The position numbers and the translations under genes are program-made. Below the pieces are notes generated by a model. The model saw only the letters and a program-made list of their open reading frames with translations. It was not told the DNA's origin and did not search any database. Source: Gigantopelta aegis (taxonomy: Eukaryota > Mollusca > Gastropoda > Neomphalida > Peltospiridae). From it: a stretch of DNA of 64,000 nucleotides. Positions within the stretch are counted from its first letter, which is position 1; each line of letters begins with the position of its first letter. Positions 42,616 to 54,600 of the stretch are shown in pieces. The stretch is from positions 37,836,492 to 37,900,491 of the forward strand of contig NC_054701.1 of NCBI RefSeq assembly GCF_016097555.1. Direction: 5' to 3'.

Positions 42616-45600
42616 TGATAATACTTGATACCAAGTTTTATCATATATTAACCAGTTATCTTTATTGTTCTTTTAAACATTTCTGTATGTCAGTTACTTA
42701 TATCTGAATTTTTTATTACACAGGCGAGGTCACACAGTGTTGAAATCGGCACTTCCACCAAAGTATGAGTATGTGTTTTTGATTCGAATGTCACCGGTCC
42801 AACGAGCCCTGTACAACAAATTCATGGGGACGCTGACTGATTCAGCCTTGTGTGCCTGGGCCAACAATAACCCACTCAAAGCTTTTGCTGTTTGTTGTAA
42901 GGTATGTACAAGATGTTTACAACACTGCAGGGCTCACACTGTACCCAATTTTGGCTTAGCTTGTTTTCAGATATGTAGAGTATTTCATTGAACATGATTA
43001 AAAAGTGGTTAATTTAGTGATAATGTTATTAGCTAAAGACTAAATGTTATATCAGTTGGCTAATTTGGCAATGTACAGGGTGCAACACGAAGAGCTCCAA
43101 TTACATTGCATAACTTTAAAATGTTAATGATCTTGTTAGTTGGATGGAGCAGGACTCGCACTGGAATGCATTTTGGTTTAGCCAATTTGTACATATATAG
43201 AGTATTTTGTTGAAAATTATTAAAATTATAAATTAAGGGACATGTTATTAACCAAAGACTAAATGTTGCAGCCTCTTTGTATAAAAATTAGCATTTGGCA
43301 GTGGACAGGGTGATGACAGTTGGGGGGGGGGGGGGGGGGGGGGGATAATGTTCTTGCTTGAATCCTGTTTAAATGTATGAGTGTTAAGTAAGTTAAAATA
43401 ATTTGTGTTAATGTTTTTGTTACGGTATTCAGATCTGGAATCATCCTGATGTGTTGCATAAGGTTTTGAAGAAGAATGAAATTGACGACAATGACCTTGA
43501 CATTGACACAGAAACTGGAACTACCAAAAAGAAGACCAAGCCAGCTGCTGGGATCAAAATCAAATCTGACATGTTTTCAGACCGCAAACTAGAAAATGCC
43601 ATTTCTTACGAATGGGTGAGTGGTGTTTTGGCGTATACAGTTCCATTTTAAAATTTTTTTAAAAAGCCTTTATTTTTAGTTTGAATTTGGCTCAACTAAT
43701 GGACTTATTTCTGTTTTCAAAATCTATTTTTATGCTTTGACATAAAGGATTCAATTTTACAATTTGAGATTAAAAAGCCTTCATTTTCAGTTTGATTTTG
43801 GCTCATCAAATAGACATATTTCATTTTTGAAAATCTATCTAAAAATGTCCTTGGTACATACAGTACTAGGGTGATGTTGAACTTTCCTTTCTATTTCCGA
43901 GTAGGTGTTGATTTTTGTCCGTTTTTAAACATTTAAAATTTTTTTTTGAAAAGAGGCTAAATTAGCAAAATATTGTAACATAGCACTTCTTTAGCCTGAC
44001 TGTATGCAAAATTAACTCTAATACTGCTTGCTATCATAATAGCTTACAAAGTCTAAAAACTGCATACAGCTAATTCATAAAGTTTATTCTAGCACTTTTA
44101 TCCCATTTTTGTAGCATTTTCTTGGTTAATTCTGGATACAATAAAACTTTTATTAATTTACTTCGTGTGGAATTAATGTATGGGACTGATAAAGATATCT
44201 ACTAGGTAAATTTCATAAAATGTTTTTAAATGCATTGCTTGGTGTTTTTCAGTCACAGGAGATTTTAAAAGACTACACGTCTGGATTGTTAGATAATGGT
44301 GGCAAGATGGCTATTCTCTATTCAGTCCTCAAGCATTCACTTGCCATTGGTGATAAGGTTCTTGTCTTCAGGTAAGATGGTACTCTGTGCTGTTCATTAA
44401 AAAAAATTAAAGTTTTAAAAGCCAACCTACTCTATCTAATGTTTTTTGGGGACATCCCCAGAACAATTGTTGTTTTTGTCAGACCATATAATCGTATCCC
44501 AGTAATGTATGAGTGTTTTGTGTTTCAGCCAAAGTTTGTTAACTCTGAGTATCGTGGAAGACTTTCTGAGTAAAGAAGATGTTCCCAGACCTGATATGAA
44601 TGAAAAATGGGCAAAAAACAAGTCCTATTATCGTAAGTGTGCTTACAATTATTGTCTTCATCCTCATGTACTTCAGTCTCATTAAAACAAATCTGCATGT
44701 CCAGATTCTGCTGTTAAATATTTACGGCTGAATTTACGTAGTCTGGTTTTTTTAAATGCAGGTGTGTATGCATAGTAAATATATCGAGAATAACTAGTTA
44801 ATGACATTGGATATCTACTTTATCCTGTGACGGTAAGAATGGGAAATTATGCTAGGCTCTGCCGAACGGAATTTCTCATTCGGCCTGAACTAGTTATTAT
44901 CTTTATCCTGCAGTTATTATCTTTATCCTGCTAGTAGCAGGATATGACTGCTTTATCCATCATCATATTCTGTCAATAGAAACAGTGGTTACAGGATAAA
45001 TGTAGTTACACGCATGTGTAAGTCTGAAACAGGCTTTATAAATTGGGCCCATTATGTTTCAGTTTCTTCACAAATTTCAAAAACAGGTACATTAATCTGT
45101 TGCAGCTCTATTAATAAAATACATAATTATGTAGACTGTTTACTTAAATATTAAAATATCTAGAATTTAAAATCATTTTCACTGAAAAGCCGATTTATTG
45201 TTTTAATTTAGGAATGGTATTTTCCTATATTGTTGTTAACTTGTAGGTCTGGATGGTAGCACATCTGGCACTGATCGAGAGAAGCTGATCAACTCTTTCA
45301 ATGATCCTACCAATGACAAAATCTGGGTTTTCTTGCTGTCCACCAGGTAACAGTCACTGATCAGTTGATTTATTTTCTTGTAAATCTTCAATTAGTAGTT
45401 CAACCCACTTGTATAATAGGATTAGTACTTGGTGTGGCCCAGTGTTTGTATCACAATATGCTGTGAGTTCTGCAAATCAACATTGTTAAGGTCTAGTAAA
45501 ATGTAATGGAATTACAATTTGAACATTTTTAATAGTGCAATGAATATATTTTTTTCATTTGTTGATATTTTTCACAATGAATAAAACATTCATTTTGAAT

Positions 45601-48600
45601 AATAAGATTGGCACTTACAAACATGCTGAATTTTGTCAGCTGTAAATACACAAGACCACATGTTGTTATGATTGGGACAAAGAAGGGATGACCTCCAACC
45701 CCCAACCCCACCCTATGAGTAAGGATCAGGGCCTCATTCCAAGACGCAATCTTAGTACTAAGAAGTGCATAAGCTAGTTATGCACTTATGGTGATCTTAG
45801 TGTTAAGATCGCTTCATGGAATGGGGCTCAGGACACTTACCTAAACTAAGGATGCTGACATAAATAAAAATTGTTTACAGAGCTGGTTGTCTTGGAATAA
45901 ATCTGATTGGTGCCAACCGAGTCATAGTGCTTGATGCTTCCTGGAATCCATGTCATGACTGTCAGGCTGTTTGTCGTGTGTTCCGTTTTGGACAGAAAAA
46001 GTGTTCATTCGTGTACCGGTTTGTAACAGACAACACCATGGAAAAGAAGATCTATGACAGACAGATTTCCAAACAGGGCATGTCAGGTTAGTGCAGTGTT
46101 TTACTTGATAAGCATGAATGAATGTTGTAAACCTGAGCCGCTGGCAAGGGTTTTATAACATTAATTCACGAGGGACAGATAATTTGTAACTCCACGTAAT
46201 AAGCTGTTATTCTCTTTATTACCCATTGTCACTTTTAACTGGTTTTTAATATAAAAATAACTTTGCTGTCTACAACAAAGCTGGATAACCTTAACTGCAT
46301 TATATGACATAATGTAAGTGATGTCATGGAATAACGGTTTACAGTACAAAATAATATGACTGTGGTTGCATTAGAAAATAATTGTGTTCCTATGCCATTA
46401 AAGCTGAAGCTTATGAAAATATAACATTTCATGTTTATGAAAAAAATTAGTCACAATTTGCCTGTAAATCTTTGTAGATCTATAACATATGTGTAATCTA
46501 ACTCTTGAATGGAAACATTATATGAATGAAAGTTAAGTTTTGGCCATGGCGAACAACCAACCAAAAGATATGGAGCTGAATTTTTGTGTATGGCTTTAAA
46601 ATGTATTACTACAGATGAAGTTTGACTTTAATGACAATTTACCCATTTTTGAGTTATGACCCTTGAACCTGGGAGATTTGAAAAAAAGATTTCCAGACTT
46701 TCTTTTTGCAATGCTTCAAGATACTGACCTGAAATGTTGTGTACATAGATTTATCGTGTACTATTACAGATCACATTTGACTTTCAGTATGATTTACCCT
46801 TTTATCACAGAATTATGGTCCTTGAATTTAGGAGATTAAAAAAAAAAAAAAATCCGTACTTTTTTTTTTTGTTGCCTGAAGATATTGAAATGATATTTTG
46901 TATGTTGTTTTATCATGTACTTTTACAGATTAAGTTTAACTTTCATGGTGGTTTACCCATATTTTAATAGAGTTATGGCTCTTGAACTTAAGAGATATGA
47001 AATTTGTTGAGCCTTGTAGGGGACATTGATTTAGTAGTACTCTATAAATGCTTGTTTATTTTATTTATTGTTTTATCCAATTAAAATCTGGTATGCTTTG
47101 ACAGATCGTGTTGTGGATGAACTGAACCCAGACCACAAGTTTACTTCCAATCAAGTTGGAAATCTCTTGGTCTATGAGGTTTGTTTTCTAACTCACTTTG
47201 CATGCATTTACATCTAAATTAGTAAAACATATTTATTGCTCGATTTGAATTTTAGAGGAGTTTCAGACTTTAATAAAAATTCATCATTTCATACATTTGG
47301 AGAAGCACATTTATTTTAAGCACATAAATAGGCATTCTTGTCAATATTTTTCCAAGTGAACAAAGACGCTACCCATATTAAAAGGGTACATCAAAAATAC
47401 TGATTTCGCAAGGCATATTTTTTGTTTTAAATGCTTATACTGGCATTAACCACCTCCGTCCCAGTGTGTGTACATGGGGAAATTATAAGTGGCCTTTTAT
47501 GTTTGTGTGACAATGCCTGGATATTGAACTTTCTGAATTTTTCTTTTTCTTTTCTTTTTCAGTTCAACCTATTTTATTGGCCCCAGAAAAATAGATAATG
47601 TCAGTGTTGGGGAGCTCTGTTTCATCCTCTCACAACTTTATCATGCTATAATAGGGGGAAACATAACTTGCCGAATAAATTAATAATAGTACTTGCTTTG
47701 CGATTTCAGGAAACAGCTTGCCGATTAAATTAATAATAGTACTTACTTTGTGATTTCAGGACAGAGACCTGCCTCAAGTTGATTTCAGCAGTTGTGCAAA
47801 CCAACATGAAGATTCAGTGCTTGATTCTGTGCTCGGTGAACAGGGACAGTGGCTCACAAAGGTATTACTTGATACATACATGTGTTTTTCTGTCAGTCTT
47901 CCAGGGGCGAGATTTAGCTCAGTCGATTGAGTGCCCACCCGAGGTGTTTACATCGCAGAATCAAACCACCTCAGTAGATTGATTCACCTGATTGGGGTTT
48001 TTCTTGTTCCAACCAGTCAAAGGCTGTGGTACATGCTTTCCTGTCTGTGGAAAAGTGCACATAAAAGATCCTTTGCTGCTAATGAAAATGTTTTAGTGGG
48101 TATCTTCTGATGACTACGTGTCAGAATTACCAAATGTTTGACAGCCAATAGGCAATGATTAACTAATCAATGTGCTCTAGCTGTGTCATTAAACAAAACA
48201 AACTTTAACTGTCAGTCTGTCATAAAATAGAATGTTAGACAATTTCTTATTAGCGTGTCAGAAGAAAATAAAATATGAGGGGACAGTATTTCAGAATCTT
48301 ACTATAGGTAACCGAAAGTTGGTTCATGTGATTTTCACTTATAGTTCGTCCCGTAGGGAACATCTTTTTTACATGCTATGGAATTTACTACAAGTTATAT
48401 ATTTCTGAGCCGACTGAAAAATAGTATTTTTGTCATTTCCAAAACACTTTTACTTTTCTTCTTGCGTCAAACCAAACTGAAATTATTTACAAAAATATTT
48501 GTTTATAGAATTGAGGAACAGACTAAAGGTAATTGATTGATGTCTACAAGAAATGAAAATATACTAAAAGGTTTAGGTATTTATTTAGCTAAAGCATTGC

Positions 48601-51600
48601 AGTTAAGAAAGGAAAGAAGTGGTGTAAGTTACAGATCTGGTGTGTAATGTAAATGCATAGAAGATTATAACTATGATGTTCATATAGTGGTACTTTGGAA
48701 TAATGTCACCTGCACAAAGGTCCAGTTGTTCAACAATCATAAGCTGACTACACGTTGATAAAGAGTGTGTGGGTGAGGGTGGGGTATGGTAATAAAGGAA
48801 AATAATAAATATGAGAATAAATTATATGAATCAAAACTATAATAGTGGGATATAAGTTAATTTGTAGACCTATATGAGATAATGTACACCAAAAATAATT
48901 GTTAGAAATACAATATTGTTATTCTTGCTAAAATCTATATACAAACTAATTGCAGCTAAATGATATTTAGTTTGCTATATGAATTGTTGAACAACGGGTC
49001 CTTCAAATGTCACCTTTTGTTGTCTGTAAATGGGCTATGGCCTAAAAACGGAATAAAGAATTGAATATTGAATAATTGATTGTTCGGGTACATGAACATT
49101 TTCATTAACCAAATCATTTACCTTAAACTTTGCTTTGAAATTAGAACTTATCTTCTGAAGTTTGCACCTTTTAATTTCAGAACATAAATGAACTATAGGA
49201 TTTGTCTGCCTTTCTGTCCTACATATAGGTTTTTTTTTCTCAATACCTCAAGATACTGAGCTGAAATTTTGTGTTTATGTTTATCATGTAGTTACAAATA
49301 AAGTTTGACTTTCATAGGGAGTTGCCAATTTTAGATAGTTATGACCCTTGAATTTAGGAGAAATGAAGATTTGTTGCTTTAGCTATATTCTCAGAATGCT
49401 TGTTATGATAGATGTTTTTACTGATAATATTCATATATTTGTGGGGGCGAGATATAGCCCAGTAGTAAATTGCCCGCTCGATGCGCGATCGATCTGGAAT
49501 CGATTCCCATTGGTGGGCCCATTGGGTTATTTCTCGTTCCAGCCAGTGCACCACGACTGGTATATCAAAGGTTGTGGTATGTACTACCCTGTCTGTGGGA
49601 TGGTGCATATAAAAGATCCCTTGCTGCTAATCGAAAAGAGTAGCCCATGAAGTGGCGACAGCGGGTTTCCTCTCAATATATGTGTGGTCCTTAACCATAT
49701 GTCTGATGCCATATAACCGTAAATAAAATGTGTTGAGTGACGGAAGGAAATGTTTTTGTTTAACAATGCAGCAAGGGATCTTTTATATGCACCATCCCAC
49801 AGACAGGGTAGTACATACCACAGCCTTTGATATGCCAGTCGTGGTGCACTGGCTGGAACGAGAAATAGCCCACTGGGCCCACTGACTAGGATCGATCCCA
49901 AACCAACCACGCATTGAGCGAACGCTTTACCACTGGGCTATGTATGTGTTGAGTGCATTGTTAAATAAAACATTTCTTTCCTTCCTTCATATATTTGTGT
50001 ATCAATTATATGTGTGTGTATTTTCAGGATCCCTTCAGACATGAGTCGTTACTAATAGACAGAAAGGAATTGCGTCTCACTAAGCGAGAGAAACAGTTAG
50101 CAAAGGAAGGCTATGCCAGAGACAAGAAGATGAACGTGTCGTACAGCCGGCCATCTTACACTACATTCTATCCTCGTGGACCCGGGAGTCAGCCAAACAA
50201 TACTTTTGTGTATGCCATTGCCACTGTTTTTCTTATCCCATCTAAAGTCTGAACCAAATTGTTAACAGCTACAATAAATTACTCTCCTACCTTTAAATAC
50301 TGTTACATTTCCCCCAAATTTTGTCCAGACACAAGTTGTGAAAAAACCTATTACAGTGACACAGATTCCACATAAGAGACTAACCATGTCACCAGTATCG
50401 ACTTCGCTGAGATAGCATAGGGCAAAATACATGCAGTTTTCTGCCGTCTGCCATTTTGCTTTTTTATGAAATACTCTTCAAGAGGTGTGAAAGCCTCCAA
50501 AATATATGACATAATTAATATAAAATCAATGATCTCTAGTGGTATCTTTTTAACAAACAAATACTACTAAAAAAAATTAATATGAAGTTATCACGTTTGT
50601 TTTTATATCATAACATGTTATGACATTGTTAGATTAAGTCATATCCTTTCACCCCTTTTGGAGAATATTTCATAAAAAGTCAAAATGACAGCCGGCACAA
50701 AATTACATGCTTTTTGCCCTATGTGATCTCAGTGAAGTCGATATAGCTGACATGGTTATCATCTAGTATGTGGAATCCATGTCATTGCAATGGTTTTTCC
50801 AAGATTTCTCTCTGGACAAAATGTGGGTAAAATCGAAAAAAAAAAAAAGTAGTAGAGCAGTTTATCATAGTTGTTAACATTTTGGTTTGGACTTAGTTTG
50901 ACAAAGTTGGAGGGTGAGATAGAAGTGTTACTATTCCAACGGAAAGGATGAAAGTCTGGTTATAGTTGCACATGTGGATGCTCATCTTAAAACTTGTTTT
51001 AAAAAACCAAGATTTAGATTAAAACAATTTTCTTAATTAATTGAAACGGGTTAATTTTGCATGTTACATCATTAATTAAAAGAAAGAAAATATAGACTTT
51101 TTAATACATCATTGAGAAATTATAATGAGCAGGTTTCTTAACTGGTTTCATGCAGTTGATTTATATTTTGACCAATGTGTTTCCAAATTGAAAAAAAAGG
51201 AACATGTTTGTTGTTTCTGTTTTTTTCTGCTTGAAGCCAAACTTGAATTATTGTCATAAAACATTTAAACTGTTTGCTAAAATGAGGTATATATGCCAAC
51301 AGCATATGATTCTTTTTTGTTTTCTTTTATTAACATTGTGATGAATTTAGTTTTTCTTGTTACATCATAATATTAATTATTGTCCCCAGGAGGCCATTCA
51401 TCAAGCGGATATATCCGTCTCGACCTGTGGCAAGTGTTAAACCAATGATCTCCACACCAGTGCCAATGAGACTGAGGATTCCCGGTGACAAAGCCTCTCA
51501 GTTTGGATCACTTGTTCGACCTGGTGTCACAGTTCATCAAGTTATTACTACGACAGGTAACCTTTTTGAGGCCTCTGAAAATTACATGGCACCCATTGCT

Positions 51601-54600
51601 TGTGCAGATCTAAATTTTTGCAATCCATTTTTTGTTTGCACATTAAATTTAGAAAATCATTCATTAAGATGGTTAAGCAAATTGAAACATATTTTCTTCT
51701 TCCTTTGTTTTTGTTTTTAGTATAACCCGTGAATGGTTTGGGTGTATTTTCAGTTTTTAAGAGGCATTTCTTTTTCTTCTTCTTCAAGTATTTGTGAAAG
51801 TATAGTAGTAGATAGTATTTCTCTCTGATCACATATTAAGCTATAAGAATTCCAAAGTACACCAAAAGATACAATAGTCATATAGGAATTAACTGATTTT
51901 GACCCTGCGCCATATTTCCTTTTTGACCTACGGGATATTCAAAATTCAATAGCATCAAAATAGCCTCTGTCTGCTAGTGACCCTGGTTGGGCTGCTTGTG
52001 CTCCACTGCACTTGCCATCGCGAGCGGTTTTCTCTCCCACCCACTCCAACCCTTTTCCTGTCCTGGACGGAGCAAGCTGAGGCCAGCACCTGTGCCCAGA
52101 CAGGCATGCACTACAACAGCTTGTTCTGAATGTACACATAATACCATATGACCTGACCTGATCCTGCTTTGTTTTCTCGGTAGATGTATTAATGTTGTAT
52201 GTCATAAAATATGTTAGGAATAATGTCTTTTACCATTACAAGTCTTCTAGAATTTGTATAAAATCCGCTAGCCATGGGATCGGTGATTAAAAAAATTGAC
52301 TGGTCATAATTATAAATTCACTAGCCCTACTTTACTTTAAGTTAATACAATTTGACTAAATAATAGTAATAATCAGATATGTCATCTAAAGAGGGAAATG
52401 CAGCTTTAAAACACTAACATTGATGAGTTGGGGTGGGGGCAGGATATTCATATTTTCAAAATAGACAACTGCAAGATTTGACCCTTTTTTTCACTAGCAT
52501 TGGGCATGGCAATAGTAGTTATTTACCAGCCCAACATTGAATATCACTCGCCATGGGAGTGGGGCTACCATAATCTAGAAGCCCTGCATTAACAAATGGA
52601 ATTGATCTTCTGACCCCATTCTGGTTTATTAATTATTATTTTTCATAATATTGTTTTTCTATATTTTTCACTATGTTTTTTTTTTGTAGAACATGGCTGT
52701 GGTGTCTTTTTTCCCTATCTACAGTATACATATAGTAGCTTAATAGATGTGATTGGTTTACCAAAGTTTTATACTGTCTGAATAGTTTAACCACATTTAA
52801 TTTATACTAATATGTACCTTTCATTTTGTTTCACACCCAGCATCAGATGCAGTTGGGGTAGGATTTAGCTCAGTCGGTTGAGTGCTCGCATGAGGTGCTT
52901 TGCGTCGCAGGATCGAACCACCTTGCTGGATCTATTCACCTGATTGGGGTTTTTCTCGTTCCAACCAGTCAAAGGCTGTGGTATGTGCTTTCCTGTCTGT
53001 GGGAAAGTGCATATAAAAGAACCCTTGTTGCATTATAAAAAATGTAGCGGGTTTCCTCTGATGAATTACCAAATGTTTGACATCCAATAGCCAATGCTTA
53101 CTTAATCAATGTGCTCTAGTGGTGTTGTTAAACAAAAAACAAACTTTAAACTGATTTCAGTTGTTTATGTTGAGGAAGTTGTAAACATACATTCATTAAC
53201 AGATGAAAGTGGATTTTATTAGTACTATGTATGTCCATACCATATCACCTAGGCAGAATCTGTATTGCTATCACCAATTATAGATACTGCATAGTTCTGT
53301 GAAATATGGTTTAGTGTTTAATTATCATCACTTGTTTATTAATTTCAGATATTGTGTTGCCTGGCAACAATACCAACACCCAGGCAGGTATGCCACGCCG
53401 GATCCCTGCTGGTCAGAATGTTCTCATAATAAAGACATTGAAAGGTGTTTACATTCGCACCAGTGACGGGAAGCTGTTTGCTGTCCGCTCGAAGAATGCT
53501 AAAGCCAGCATTGTGACTACTCTGTCGGGAACAGTGTCCACCAGTACCAGTACAGCTACCCAATCAACAGGTAATGCACTTTTATTTACTGTAGGTTTGT
53601 TTTGTTTGTTTTAAATATAATTTATTCAAATGAAGTAGATTGGCTGACAGGCGGTAGGTGGTATTTTCTGTGTCTTCTGAGATGCTGTGAATTCATAGGA
53701 TTCAAACTTTGTAAACTTTACTAGATCAACTGAACTTCATAACATGCAGGTAAAGGAACATTAGTCATTTTTAAAACAGATTGCACCACAGTGCACTTAT
53801 TTAATTGTTAATCAAGGGCTCGCCCTATCCATCGCCAAATTAACCAGTTGCTAATTTGCATACCAAGTGGCTACCATATTTAGTATTTGGCTCATAAAAA
53901 GTTGTTTTAATTGGCCACTTTTTAATAATTTTCAAACACCTACCCTACATATTTGGAATTTGACTCCTGGAATCTTGCATTATTAATTTTTTTTAAATAA
54001 TATCAACTATATCTACTTTGTTACTACATATTTAAAATTTGACTCCTGGTTCTTGCATTATTAATTTTCTATTTTGTAGCCCAATCCATCGAATCTACAA
54101 CTACGACAGTGTCCACCGCTAGTCAGCCAACCACTGTATCAGCCCAGGCACAGACGAGCACACCACAGGCAGACAATCTAGGATCTGATCTCTTCAAAAC
54201 AATCTTTTCTCAGACGAAAGCTGTGAACGATCTTCTCAAATCACAGCAGACATCAGTGAGCAAAATAACATCTCTGAACATCATAGGTGCATCGGGAGGA
54301 ACCGTGAAGGTGAAAAGGGATACGTTCGTGAAGACCCCACTTACAGATTCTTTAAATCAGTACTTAAACTCAGGCCAGATGAACAAGCAGGTTCCGAGTG
54401 CTAGTTCGTCAGAGTTGAACGATAAGAATAAATCCAGTTCGCCAGAATCAAATGAGATGGACACAGCAGGCAGTCCATCTAATTCTTTGTTACAGAATGT
54501 GGCATCTGCTGTTCATTCAGAATCATCTACATTGCCCGTGGTGAGCATAGCACAGACAACTTCAGCTTCACAGAACATTCAGAGTGTTCATTCAGCGTCA

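Noticed and set aside
47905-47980. tRNA-like sequences at SINE heads
   Set aside because: A- and B-box-like motifs are present but the rest of a tRNA cloverleaf is not kept; they are SINE promoters, not tRNA genes.
51939-52205. 88-codon minus-strand frame in a GC-rich patch
   Set aside because: The patch looks like a dispersed repeat, and no splice-compatible exon of either gene fits.
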